Below, in pieces: positions 35,062 to 48,800 of a DNA stretch of 64,000 nucleotides (the first letter of the stretch is position 1; each line of letters starts with the position of its first letter). The notes below the pieces were generated by a model. The model was not told the origin of the DNA. It was given only the letters and a program-made list of their open reading frames with translations, and did not search any database. Origin of the DNA: Carnegiea gigantea (Eukaryota > Streptophyta > Magnoliopsida > Caryophyllales > Cactaceae); assembly GCA_029747015.1 (NCBI GenBank), contig JAKOGI010000418.1, positions 414,501 to 478,500 of the forward strand. Direction: 5' to 3'. A program made the translations under genes and the position numbers.

Positions 35062-38000
35062 TGTAACAGCCCCAAAATGCTAATGACATGATTTACGGAA
35101 AACTGCAGCAGAAGACTTAATAATAGAATGCGCTACCGCCGTCCTGATAAGGACAAGGCTGACTGAAACCATTTAATCTTACAACTATGCTCATAATCAC
35201 AATATCTATTAAACTGAAACACTTCAAGACCAAAGTTCATAATAGTTCAACTTCAATACAATTGACTTAATCATACCATGTGCTAACTCATACTTCACAC
35301 TACACAAGTATATTGAATATAGACCCAACTGTACCCTGAGGTCAATCCCAATATTTATTCTATGCTGAATCCACTATAAGCATCTGTTGACTTCCAAAAG
35401 GGCTTACTAAATGGAGAAACATATGATACTTCTTCACCTAAAATGAAAAACATGAAAATAATTCAAAAATGTGAGCTGAAACTCAGTACACGCATTCCTG
35501 TATTGTAAAATGAGCATAGAGACACTATTGATGGGTACCCGCCTTTGCAATTCATTTAGTTCGTAATGACAATGAAAGTGAAAGTAATATGAAACTTAAT
35601 TGCTCATTATTATCTGGATGTGAACTCCTAGCAATGGTATGATCTATACATAGGTGTACACCTGCCAATCCGATCAAGAGTTAGCCTAAAGCCGCGCGGG
35701 TAAATGATGGGCTGATGCCCTATGGATGTTGATTGACGGGGGTCACAAGTTAAATGGTAAATCACTGTATAAACTGATTCATTGACAAACTCATTAAGAG
35801 TTGTAACTTGATAAACATGTTCTGCTTTTTTTATAGGCAATGGATGTACCTTGAGTCTTTAAAAAAAAAATGTCATCTAACTTGATAAATGTCATATGTT
35901 TCATAAATGTCATCTGACTTGATAAATATGTTCCGACTTGATAATATTTATGCATAATGAGGAATGATAACTAGGCCTCTATTCCATTTCATAAATGTCA
36001 TTCACTACAAGCAAAAAGTCTTTTAGCAACGCATTAAAAGTGTTGCACTAGATACAAAAACTGTTGCAGTAGATCTATGGCAACGCTATGCAAAATGTTG
36101 TATTTGGTGTATGCTGCCATAGGTCTATGGCAACAATTTTTACTCCATGGAAACGGTTCCTAGAAAAGCATTGCCAAAAGAATTTTGGTTGCAACGGTTT
36201 TCTTTTACACCATATGCAACAAGTTTCAGACCTATAGCAATGGTTTGTGATGCAAAATGGAATTATATATTTCTAGCTCCATTATTGGCACTTCCAAGTC
36301 AATGCCACCTATTTGAAAACCATTTTGAACTATCAAAATAAAATTGCCAATGAGGAAAAAAATTTTCTAGTTATTGTACAAATTTCAATAGACTCGATTA
36401 CACTCAAAAGGGAATACGAATCATTCAAACTTACTTAGGTATAATCACAAAAAGTTGTCTAAGAGATCTATAAATCAAATACACTAATGATCTAGCTTGT
36501 TCCATGCCTAACTATTGCTTGAGAATTATATCCAACATATACATATAACTTTGGACCCTAACACTAGTAACGTGCCCAAAAGTGTGAAACATATGCAATG
36601 AGAAGCAGACACCACAAAAGACTCTCCTCATCATGAATTCCATTAGATTGCAAGCAGTAACTTCCCAAGAAGTGTGTTTAGGAGTCCTGTACATGAAAAA
36701 TGAGGAAAAAAGAATAAATATATATAAGCAAAACAATCAATTGTATGTAGTTTACGACAATAACACTTTAGGATTTCGAAGAAAACTAACTAAAAGTAAT
36801 CAATACAATTCATAAGCAATCCAATAATCAAACATTATTTATATATAAGCTGTGCAACTTCAGCCACCTTGAATTCATTTCAACGAAAATATTAACCATA
36901 ATTATTAAGTCCTAAAAGGATAGCTTCACAAATATACAGTATAATTTGCTAAGATAAGCTTGCCTAAATATGACTTTTTGGCTACCTGAAAGCAGAACAA
37001 AACGAATATAGAACTAAAGATAATGACTACTAGTTTAAACTATAGATAATGAGTACTAGTTCAAAGAGTAGATATCAAAGAGGTATTAAAATCTAATCAA
37101 AATCATAGCACTAGTATATTATGAAACTAATAAAGGAGTTTCACAAGCATAAATCACCTTCCAAGCCTCACTTTTGATGACTAAATTGTCTTATCAAGCT
37201 ACCACTATGCAAGGATCTCCTGGTTACACCATCCAGATGGTATTAGTCAATGGCCTTCCTTATGTACATCATGTCCAAAACATAGGATAACTCACTTTAC
37301 GTATTAAGAGAGGAAAAAGACACTCATACATCACATCAAAACTCATTCATCCTTTCAAATTTTAGGAGTTTGAAATTACTCTATCTTATACAAGTAAAGA
37401 GAACAAACTCAAATATTTGGTGAAAACAAACCAAACATACCAGATTTTGTCCACCACGTTCAACATTACATCTTGCATGTAATTCCAAGGGTACTGACCA
37501 AGTAGTTGTCTATATTACATGCCCAAGTAGCTTCTTGGTAACTCTAAAGCTATATTGTTACATGGACAACCTATATTAGATTCATGTACATACTCATAGC
37601 AAGAGCATTGATTTGTTATCGATAAAGGACAAGAAAAGACAAGTTTAATACTATCCAAATAAGCTCATAATCTATGGTAGCCTAGAACTAGTGAACAGTC
37701 TAAGATTGAATCCTTAATTTCATTCCACTATAGGGACGACAACCCCAATTCCTATTTTTCAACACTGTGCATCAACCACCTAATCATCAGGATACCAAAA
37801 ATAGAACCAAATGAATTAAATGAAGGATTCCCATTGAAGTCCAACACAATACACGCCTCTTACTCAGATACTTTGTAAACAATACCAAAATTTTAAAAAA
37901 AAAAGTATTTGAATGACTAATACTTCCTATTAAACACAATCACACAAACACATTGCAAAAACTGAAAAGCTATATTATACCAAAGCAATTTCACAAATAG

Positions 38001-41000
38001 CTTCATACTCTCAATACTCAAGCAGAGTTCACTAGTTTAGACTTTAAATTTGGGGCCCAAAAACGCGCATGAGTGAACTTACTGTAGCGTAATTTCACTC
38101 CTGGTGAGAGGGCATGAGTCTAGGATTCAGGGACAATGATTCAATGAAATGAGTATGCTTGAGTTCGCAATTCAACCAATCGAAATCCTATAAGCAAGAA
38201 ATTGAAAAAATTAGAACCCATATATGAACTTGTATCAAAAATTTATAATATAAATTAGGGTTTTGCCAGAATTGACCAATTGCAAAATTTCAATAGAAAA
38301 ACAAATCGTTGACAAAATTAGGTTTTCTACATGAACACTAAAGAAAGTACACACAAAAATTTGAGGCTCAAGACAAGAATTGATCCATCAAATTTTGTAA
38401 AACATAATCCAAGTCTAAATAAGAGAGAGAAAGAGAGGGAGATAGAGAACCAAACTCTAAATTTTCCAAAAGATATTTTCATCAGCAGTTATGGAAGATG
38501 AATTGGAATCGAGTACCTTGTTCATTCTTGCAGTAGCTCTTCTACTCAAACGATAGATAGAGCGTGTAACGGAGATGGGGCAGGGAAAGGGATGAGGGTT
38601 TTGAATGTTTGAGAAGGCAGAAGTGGAGGATGACTTAAATGTGTCTCATGGGCCTCACGGCCCCCTTTCCTCATTTTTCTCTTTTTTAATTTTCTCTTTA
38701 AAAACATTACCATAAACTAGCTATGGCAGCAGTTTTGAGAAACTGTTGCATCAAGTTAGATCTTATGCAACAATATCATGAGGCATTGCCAAAGGTACTC
38801 TATTGCAATAAGTTTTACTAATGTTGCCATTATCGGTGTTGCAAAAGATTCATTTTGTTGTAGTGATTGTAGGTATGTGTAGTCAGTAAATGATCCTTAC
38901 TCACGTAATTGAGTAAGTATGTGTAATAAAAATTGAGTAATTAAATGATATATATAACTTGGGTATTTCAATATAATTTCAAATTGAATTAATAAAAGTA
39001 ATTAAATTCGATATAAAGTAAATAAAAGTAAAATAGATCACAATGAGATAAATGAGATTACAAAGAAAAAGGCCTTAATGGTGACAAATGAGAGAGTGGT
39101 TGTGGCCTTTTCTGAGATAGGTTACTGATACGGATTTAAGGCTCGCTGATGTATAGTTTAGTTTAAGATAATAGCTAATACACCAGATTGGCTTGATAAA
39201 TACATTTGACACACTTTGAATTGAGTAAGTAATAAAGGTTTGAGGCCACGAGAGATATATCTTGGTTCAAAATAGCATAAACTGCAATAACTTAGTCTGA
39301 TAAATATGGTTTCTGAGTCACAACTCTCCCTACTTCTCATATTTCATTCATAAATCCATTAGATATAGAATTCCACCCCAAATGAGTCATTGAACTCAAT
39401 ATTAAGCTCACTAAACTTGGTATTTTCTTTATAAAATCCATAATTGATTCAAAGCTTATAAATAAGTTCCCAAATTATATTCTTGTCTTCTTTTTTCTCA
39501 TTAATCAAAGCTAAATGCTCCATAAAAGTCCATGAATATTCATTTCCCCCTTAAATGACCTTACTTGGCCCAAAATACACAAAATGAGTGGATCAATCTC
39601 ACTCAATCTTTATTATTGCTCTTTACATAATTACTCAAAATGCTTCCAAAAATCACCAAACTCAAAATACTTAACTAAAATTCATGAAATCTTACAGAAA
39701 ATTCAAAAAGAATATAGAAAATCTACAGTAAAAGCTTTAGAATTTTCCTCCAAGTATACGCTGCATAGAAATTGCAATAACAGCCCAATTTGCACCAAAG
39801 CAGGTTAGTTCGCTTCAAAAATTCATAACTGTCCCCCTTGACCTCAAATGGAGACCCAAAATCCCAATATGAAAAGATTAAGAAGTCTGAAAAAACTTTC
39901 ATTTACAACATAAAACATAATTTCCACAATAGGGTTCCCAAAATAGGGCTAAAACACAAGGGTATCAATTTTCCATGAACCTGCACAGTTCCAGCAAAAC
40001 AACCATAACTTTGTCCACAAAACTCATATTAAGGCGATTCAAAAGGCATTTGAAATACAACTCATTGATCTAGCTCCCTACCAAAATTCATAATTTTTGG
40101 ACAAGCCACGCATTACCAGTTTTTTCCGGAACAGAACCCCGTTTTCGAGCCCTTCATAGCTTGCGACCCGCTTTATTATCCTCCTTTTTCGCATAATTAC
40201 CCTCTAAAATCACTTGTTGAAATTACCAAACCATGGGGTGACCCTCAACATCACTTTAGACAACCACAATCCATAATTTTTACTTCATAATCATCCAAGA
40301 TTCATTTTCAATCTAATGACATATCCAACATCATAAATCACCTCATGTGATCCAAATGAACATATTCAATACAAAAACTCACTTAAATCAAGCATGATCA
40401 TGAAAACCATAATTCTTTCTCATTCAAGTGAACATCCAAATAACCATAATTGGCTTCAAAATGATCATCTAACATCATATTTTTCATGATTTATAACACA
40501 AATCACAACAAGATACATAAACAACCTCAAACTCATACTTGCTTTATTTCAAGTCACTTGATCATGCTCTTGATCAAATACCTATAACTCCAAATATCTC
40601 CAAACTCAATAAAAATTACATAGTAACTATCAATTTGATCATATAAATAATAATCATAACTAAAACAATCCCAAAAACTCAAAATAGAACAAGTTAGGTT
40701 TTAGGTATACCTTACTTTAGGCTTGAATTAGAGGGAAGATGGGGCTGTTTTGAGTGATTTTGGTGGTTAGACATGATAGCTAGTAGCAAGGGAAAGTTGG
40801 GGCAGCCGAGAGGTGGTCGGAAAAGTGCCCAAAAACCACCAACAATGGCGGCAAAAGGGGCAGCACCTGCTGCCCCTATTTTCTGCATAAAGAGGGTGAG
40901 GTAGAGAGAGAAAATGGAGAGTTGGGTCTTGTTATTTTTGCTGAATTTTTGTGTGTAAAAATTGTCAATTAATAGCCACATGTGGCTGCAAATTTTCAAC

Positions 41001-41545
41001 CCAAAAAGTAGCTTTTTGCTAATTAAAATTAGGTGCTAAATGAGCAATTAGTGAAATAACAAAGTTAGCAAGGTTTTGGGCTTTTATTTTGGGCCCAACA
41101 AGCTAAGTTTGGGCTTGAAAAATTATTCAAAGTGTTGGAAAAATTTTGTATTACTCGGTATTAAAGTTTACCGAAGGTAAGAAAATAATTAGTAACTAAA
41201 TTATACTTACCGAGGCCTAATATCGATTCACCCGATATTTAATCAATCAACGAAACTTGAATTAACAATCAATGAAACTTGAATTTCAAAGTGGGACCCA
41301 AATGAAATATGCCCCAATCGGCATGATTAAATATGATAAATGAAAGTGAAAATTTTAAATGACATAAGGTAATTCAGTAAATATATAAATTGAGCGTAAT
41401 TGAATTAATAAACATGATTTGGTTAAATAAATAACCATGACTGATTAAATCAGTAAATATGATTAATTAAATGAATAAACATGATTAATTAAATAAATAA
41501 ATATGATTTAAATAAATATATATGGGTTAGGATCGGGTTATTACA
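35062..41545 (-). repeat. 3' LTR of element C, interrupted by a CACTA element
   Basis: It runs from 'TGTAACAGCCCCAAAATGC' to 'GATCGGGTTATTACA' on the plus strand and matches 45817-49445 on both sides of the CACTA insertion. Without the insertion it is about 3.6 kb. Confidence 0.9.
36003..38865. mobile_element. Non-autonomous CACTA (En/Spm-type) DNA transposon
   Basis: 2863 bp. The ends are CACTACAAGCAAAAAG at 36003 and, inverted, ...TTTTGTTGTAGTG at 38865. The inverted repeats stay similar for about 28 bases. The target duplication is ATT (36000-36002 and 38866-38868). The sister LTR shows the empty site at 46757-46759 ('GTCATTGTAGGT'). The short motif GCAAC and its complement GTTGC are scattered in both subterminal regions, as expected for transposase binding sites of this superfamily. 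No transposase frame is visible inside, so it depended on a partner. Central sequence (about 36360-38500) is AT-rich without a recognised gene. Confidence 0.93.
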
Positions 41546-41580
41546 GCCTTCCTCCTTAAGGAGTTTCATCCTCGAAACTA
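41546..41580 (-). other. Polypurine tract region of element C
   Basis: On the minus strand 'TTTCGAGGATGAAACTCC' followed by 'TTAAGGAGGAAGGC' abuts the LTR start TGTAATAACCCGATCC. It gives the orientation of C. Confidence 0.8.
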
Positions 41581-42539
41581 ATGATTTTTGATCATGCATG
41601 CAATGCCACCTCAAGTGTGGATTGTTGGTTTTCACTGCTTCCCTCCAAAAAGGTATCATTAGCCCAAAGTGCATAGCTATTTAACCCTGTGATCGAGTAT
41701 CTAGATCCTTAGTGACTTCATTGGTTCAATAACTTTGGTTCAAAATTGATATTCTCTTCAAAAGAAAAATTTGTTACTGCAAAAGAGGTACTCTACTCTA
41801 CTGGTTCTCTGTTTTGACCACTAATAAATATGAAAACCATTGCATTTCCTAATAAGTACTCTGACACTGACTTATAAAGCCCAATGTAACGAGGACTCAA
41901 ACATCTTTGATATCCAGTTTCTTGACACCCTTGATTAGAGAAGCCCTTTGGAATGCTTTATATCTCATCTGAACTTTGATTGTCTCCTTCTTTGGTCAAA
42001 ATGACCATATGATTCCTATATAGTCCTTGCGTCACCTTAGCGTGTACTTGAACTATCTCATTATTCTCGATACTTCGCCTAGGTTACTCTAATATCACTA
42101 GACATTGTTTGAGATTATGCCCTTATCAAAAAGTCCTTATCTGATGTTCTTAATGCACCACATGATCTTCCCTCATCGGACTAGTCTAAGATATGCTCTA
42201 AATCTGAATTAGATGCTAGAATAAACATGGTTAGAGATAAAAATGATGGAATTGGTAGTCAAGTGATCATTAGGAACAAAAAAAATAAACAATGAGACCA
42301 GAAAAGATTTATAAAGGAGGGATTAACATAAGGTGGTTAGAATAAAGATAACCATAAGTGTATCATGAATTGTGAAATATAATGCCACAAGAATTGTGGT
42401 TTGTAAATATGAATCATAAAGGGTCTAATAAATAATCAGCCAAAGAGAAAGATGGCCCGATTATATTCAAGTTTAACTGATGAATTGGAAACAAGATAAC
42501 AAGCAACTAAACTTCAACTAGGTGACTTTATAGCCACAA

Positions 42540-42720
42540 GCAACGAGATAAGTGCAATAGATAGATGGGACAAGCAATGTGCAATAAATAGGTAGATAGA
42601 CTGGATAAGCAAAGTATAACAGATAAACAAATAGATTGGATAAGCAAAGTGTAATGGATAGATAAATGGATTGGATGAGCAAAGTGCCAATAGATAGATA
42701 AATAGATTGAGCAACGTACA
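42540..42720. repeat. 35-bp tandem repeat inside element C
   Basis: The core 'GGATAAGCAAAGT' or a near variant recurs with GCAA at 42574, 42609, 42644, 42679 and 42711, a period of 35 (last 32). The Leu/Ile/Tyr-rich frames over it on the minus strand are a by-product of the repeat, not a gene. Confidence 0.8.
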
Positions 42721-43189
42721 ATAGGAACATGTCTTTACTGATATAAAGCCAATTCAAGTACAACAATAAGATTAAATAGAGAATGCAGAAGTTTATTTAT
42801 CAGAATGTAAGATATATATGTGGGAGTTGAAGTTCAAAATAACGAGAGTAAGGGGATTATGATAATTACAATCACCCACACCAATGAGAGTTAAATTACA
42901 TTATGAGTTCAAAACAAGTTATATAAGCTTATCATTATCAATAAATGAGATGTAAGGTAGATGTGTGAATCGGCTCTCTGCAGAATGAACTACAACTCAT
43001 GATCATGAAATACAGATGGTGAAGGTCGAGAGCAGTGGAATGTTGACAATAATATAAGGTCAAACAAAAATGTACTGCACATTTAACAACGGGTTTGTAA
43101 AGACACAGAAGATCACGCTAATAGGAAATATCAGGTTGAAATGCAAGGGAAATTAAACAATATTGGATACTATCAAGTTTTTGAAGATG

Positions 43190-43660
43190 ATACAAGCAAA
43201 CAATTTCAAGAATTACTGTAAAAGGGCATTCTTGCAAAAGATAAACTGTGGCTGCATGGTTTAGGTGTGATATTCGGATCTCAAATCATTCCTAGAAAAG
43301 ACTCCCGTTGTTGGTAATTAATCCCATAAATGATTTATTCAAGGTATAGGGCACTTGTTTTTGATAGTGATCTTGTTCAACCCTCTATACACAGTGCACA
43401 ATCATAAGATTCTACCTTCCTTCTTCACACGTATAAAACTAGGATTTTCCACGATGACACACTTGGTCAAATAACTCCCTTCTATAACAACTCATCTTAC
43501 TAAATCTTTAGTTCTTTGAACTCTGCTAGGGTTCATATGATAGGGGCTCTGAAAGTGGATGGAGCACCTAAAACTAGATTGATCTGAAAATCGATATTTC
43601 TTAGGGGAAAACAGTCCTAAAAGTCCTCGGATGAAACATCTCTAAATTCATAAACTGTAA
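43190..43660 (-). pseudogene. Reverse transcriptase remnant of element C
   Basis: Read on the minus strand, with stops and frame changes, the pieces follow the chromovirus order: 'VYEFRDVSSEDF' (about 43620-43655), 'NIDFQINLVLGAP', 'TLAEFKELK', 'GVIxPSVSSW', 'LNKITIKNKCPIP' and 'VFSRNDLRSEYH'. This is the linker and first half of RT. The catalytic half is not recognisable. It is enough to place C among Ty3/gypsy chromoviruses, not to name the clade. Confidence 0.75.
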
Positions 43661-45339
43661 TTATGGATATGTATATACCGAGTGTAATTGGCATATCACT
43701 AATATTCAATGCATTACTGACACAATAACTCACTTGCTTGAACAGTGTAATTAGGGCGGAAATAGGGCTTTTCTTCCCTCGGTCCATAGAAACACACGTG
43801 CAGTCTTTCCTCATTTCTCAAACTAACCTTAAGATCTTTACAAGTCACCTTCTATAAGTACACGATCCGTTCATCCCCATAATGATAACAAGATCTGCCA
43901 ATCAAACTGGATTAAATGCCCAATGAACATGGTTCCAGCAATACCAATAGAGGCATATTTATAAAAGATAATACATTCAACTGCTTACTAATCTTAGTAA
44001 ATTTAAAAGACAGGGGGACGATCTAAAGCATAAAGAGATGTAACAACACCATGAACTCTTGCCAAGATATTTCTTTATTGGTTATAAAGGACAGGTATAT
44101 AAGCTGAATGAATGAAATGACAAAGATTTGTAATGAAAGAGGTAGGGCATATAAATGACCTGCATACACAAGATATGCAGTTTATTCATAATGGTCATGA
44201 TAGTAAAGTAAATAAACGATGTTATGAAGTTGACAAGGAGTGCTAAGTATTGAAGGTGAAGAAATATAACAGATTACCAAAGAGGCATTTGAAAAGTCAT
44301 ACCGTACCCGTATGTAAGTAAATTGATGAAGATGAGGGTCCACACCCCTAGAAGGGAAATTTCATTCATCTAGTGTTTGAAAGGCCAATACGTCAAGATG
44401 AAGGAGTCAGTCTTATGGATGAACATGATGGCATCCATCAATAATACATTCTATATTAAGTGGAAGTCTTGGATAGGCATATAAGCTCCGAAACTACTGG
44501 CAGATGGAAATAGTACAATCATTATTTATCATTAATAAGATAGGCTGTGCTAGTAAAGAAATGATTGCCAAAATAACTTGAGTAACGACATGCAGTCACG
44601 GCCATAGAGTGGTATGCCAACATGACGTTACAGTGCTATAGAAACACGAATAATATGGATTCATTTAATTGCTGAAAAGGTACTCAATGACTGAGTCTGA
44701 AGCAACCAAAGGCCTTGCAAGCAATGAATAAATAGCGCCCAAACAGAAGTGAGGAGTTAAAGTAGGTGACAGTAAAAATATGAAAATAGTGATGACTTAA
44801 CTACAAGTAAAATGGGTCAAATATACTTAGAAAGAACTGCAAATCACACAGTAATGCATACCGGGGGTCATTATAGGCTCCGTATGAAAATAGAGAATTA
44901 AACGACTATGATTGTTAGAGTTTGAATCGCCTATAAGAAAGGTTGCACATATGTGTTTAAAGGATTCCCCACAGACCACATGTGAGATTTTTTATAAACA
45001 CTCCATTACAAATCAAGAAAGTGTTAGTGGTAAAGAAATGACGCCTCTGAATAATTCAAGGTAACTAGGGAAGAAATAAGTCAATGACATGAAGTAATGG
45101 GAGCATTGCTGATGTAAGGTCCTACTATCAAGAATAGGCCCTTAATCTTACTCATACCACCCATATAGTGCCAAGTAGCACACCGCAAGCTACCGAACTA
45201 CCGTCACAGGATTCCCTACAGTAATTTCATCTCATACTAATTCAACCCAAAGATATACCAAATTGCAAATAGAATTCTCGCAATAAGTTTTAAACATCAC
45301 TATACTCAATATCATGTATGTTAATACACCTCAATGAAA

Positions 45340-45500
45340 CTCTCAAATTTTGGAGCGAAATGGACAGAGTTCCACCTAAAAATTAGCTAAAACTCAGGCT
45401 TAAAGCCTTACAATAGATACCTAAAATAGAGAGAAACACTTCAATAGCTAAACGGCCACACGCCGGAGTTCATAACTCAATAGGTCACACACCCGAAGTG
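45340..45500 (-). repeat. B-like LTR 3'-end fragment in the leader of element C
   Basis: On the minus strand this matches the last part of the LTR of B (32250-32400): the shared order is 'GTGTGTG.CC.AT.GAGTT', 'TTGTAAGGCT..AAGCCTGA', 'AATTTTTAGGTGGAACTC' (B: CATTTTTAGATGGAACTC) and 'TTTCGC.CCAAAAT'. It is in the same orientation as C and lies between its primer site and coding remnant, but differs from the LTR of C itself. Confidence 0.65.
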
Positions 45501-45800
45501 CACAATTGCAAAAAATTAAACAAATGAGAGAAATGAAATATACAATACAACACTTAGATAAATGAGAGCATGCCTCACTGACAAGTGACCCAAATGGTTC
45601 CACACTCCACTTTACTCATGCTCAAATCTCAGGATAATACCAAATGATTGAGTCACCCAAATGGAAATGGTTCCTCCATATGTGCCCATACATATGAACT
45701 TATAGCCAATAGCTCATTTAACTGGTCCAACATAACTCATGCACACCTTGATAGCTAACTCATAAACACTTGATAGCTGACAGTGGACCTCAAAACCTTA

Positions 45801-45812
45801 GCACTGATATCA
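45801..45812 (-). other. Worn primer binding site of element C
   Basis: On the minus strand TGATATCAGTGC, two changes from TGGTATCAGAGC, a few bases inside the LTR border at 45817. Confidence 0.7.
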
Positions 45813-45816
45813 AATC

Positions 45817-48800
45817 TATAACGCCCCCAAAATGCTAATGACATGATTTACGGAAAACTGCAGCAGAAGGCTTAATAATAAAAGGTGCTACCGTCGTTAT
45901 GATAAGGACAAGGCTCACTAAAACCACTTAATCTTGCAACTCATGTTCACAATCATAATATCTATTAAACTGAAACACTTCAAGACCAAAGTCCATAATA
46001 GTTCAACTTTAATACAATCGACTTAATCATACCATGTGAGAACTTGCACTCCACACTACACAATTATATTGAATATAGACCCAACTTGACCCTGAGGTCA
46101 ATCCCAACATTCATGCTATGCTGAATCCACTATGAACATCTGTTGACTTTCAAAAGGGCTTGCTAAATAAAGAAACATGTGATGTTTCTTCACCTAAAAT
46201 GAAAAACATGAAAACAATTTGAAAATGTGAGCTAGAACTCAGCATATGCATTCCTGTATTGTAAAATAAGCGTAGAAACAATGTTGATGGGTACACGCCT
46301 TTGTAATTCATTTAGTTTGCAATAACAATAAAAATGAAAGTAATATGAAGCTGAATTGCTCATTATTATCTGGAAGTGAACCTCTTGCAATGATATGATC
46401 TATACATAGGTGTACACCTGCCAATCCAATCAAGAGTTGGCCTGAAGCCATGCGGATAAATAATGGGATGACGCCCTATAGAAGATAACTGACGGAGTCA
46501 CAAGTTAAATGGCAAATCACTGTATAAACTGATTCATTGATAAACTCATTAAGAGTTGTAACTTGATAAACATGTTCTGCTTTATAAAGATATAGGCAAT
46601 GGACGTACCTTGACTCGTTATAAAAAACGTCATCTGACTTGATAAATGTCTTCTATTTCATAAATGTCATCTGACTTGATAAATATGTTCTGACTTGATA
46701 ACATTTATGCATAACGGGGAACGACAACTAGGCCTCGATTCTGTTTCATAAATGTCATTGTAGGTATGTGTCGTCAGTAAATGATCCTTACTCATATAAT
46801 TGAGTAACTATGTGTAATAGAAATTGAGTAATTAAATGGTATACATATCTTAGGTATTTTAATATAACTTCAAACTGAATTGATAAAAGTAATTAAATCT
46901 GAAATAAAGTAAATGAAAGTAAAATAGACCGTAACGAGGTAAATGAGATTACAAAAGAAAAGGCCTTGATGGTGACAAATGAGAGAGTGGTTGTGGCCTT
47001 TTCTGAGATAGGTTGCTGATACGGGTTTCAGGCTCGCTGATGTATAGCTTGGTTCAAGATAACAGCTAGTAAACTAGATTGGCTTAATAAATACATTTGA
47101 TACATTCTGAATTGAGTAAGTAGTAAAGGTTTGAGGCCAAGAGAGATATATCTTGATTCAAAATAGCATAAACTACAATAACTTGGTCTGATAAATATGG
47201 TTTTTGAGTCACAACTCTCCCCACTTCTCATATTTCATTCATAAATCCATTAGATATAGAATTCCACCCCAAATGAGTCATTGAACTCAATAGAAGTTAT
47301 TAAACTCACTAAACTTGGTATTTTCTTTGTAAAATCGATAATTGATTCGAAGCTCATGAACAAGCTCCCAAATTATATACTTGTCTTCTTCTTCCTCATT
47401 AATCAAGTTAAAAGCTTCATGAAAGTCCATAAATATTCATTTCCCCCTTAAGTGACCTTACTTGGCCCAAAATACACAAAATGAGTGCATGATCAATCTC
47501 ACTCAATCTTTATTCTTACTCTTTACACAATTACTCAAAATGTTTTCAAAAATCACCAAACTCAAAATACTCAACCAAAATTCTTAAAATCTTATAAGAA
47601 ATTTGAAAATAATATGGAAAATCTACAGTAAATTTTTTAGAATTTTCCTGCAAGTATAAGCTACACAGAAATTGCAATAACAGCCCAATTTGCACCAAAG
47701 TAGGTCAGTTCAATTCAACAATTCATAACTTTCACCTTTGACCTCAGATGGAAACCTAAAACCCCAATATCAAAATCTTAAGAAGTCCCAAAAAAATTTT
47801 ATTTACAACACAAAACATGATTTTCACAATAGAGTTCCCAAAATGGGGCTAAAACACAACTGTGTCAGTTCTAGGTGAACTTGCAAAGTTCTAGCAAAAT
47901 AGCCATAACTTTATCCAAAAAACTCGGATTATAGTGATTCAAAAGGCAGTTGAAAGATAACTCATTGATCTAGCTCCCCACAAAAATTAATAATTTTTGG
48001 ACAAGCCATGCATTACCAGTTTTGCTCGGAACAGACCCCTGTTTTCGAGCCCTTTAAAACTTGCTACCTACTTTATTATCCTCCTTTTTCGCATAATTAC
48101 CCTCTAAAATCATTTTTTGAAATTACCAAACCATGGGGTGACCCTCAACATTACTTTAGATAGCCATAATCCATAATTTTTACTTCATAATCATCGAAGA
48201 TTCATTTTCCGTCCAATAGCATATCCAACATCATAAATCACCGCATGTGATCCAAATGAACATATTTAATACAAAAACTCACTTAAATCAAGTATGATCA
48301 TGAAAGCTCTAATTCTTGCTCATTTAAGTGAACATCCAAATAACCATAATTGACTTCAAAATAATCGTCTAAGATCATATTTTTCATGATTTATAACACA
48401 AATCACAACAAGATACATAAACAAGCTCAAACTCCTACTTGCTTAATTTCAAGTCACTTAATTATGTTCTTGATCAAATACCCATAACTCCAAACATCTC
48501 CAAACTCAATAAAAATTGCACAAGAACTATTAGTTTGATCATATAAATAATAATCATAACTAAAACAATCCCAAAAACTCAAAGTAGAACAAGTTAGGGT
48601 TTAGGTATACCTTACTTTAGGCTTGAATTAAAGGGAGGAGGGGCCTGTTTTGAGTGATTTTGGTGGTTGGACATGATAGCTGGTAGCAAGGGGAAGTTGG
48701 GGCAGTTGGGAGGTGGCTAAAAAAGTGTCCAAAAACCACCAAAAATGGCGGTACAATAGGCAGCAGCTGCTACCCCTATTTTCTACAGAAAGGGGGTGAG

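Larger units (their letters stand above)
41581..45800 (-). mobile_element. Decayed internal region of element C
   Basis: Apart from the RT remnant (43190-43660), a 35-bp tandem array (42540-42720) and a B-like LTR fragment (45340-45500), I see no recognisable domain. Frames are short and stop-rich on both strands. Confidence 0.6.

Noticed and set aside
42514..42766. Hydrophobic Leu/Ile/Tyr-rich minus-strand ORFs suggesting a membrane protein
   Set aside because: They are produced by translating the 35-bp tandem repeat.
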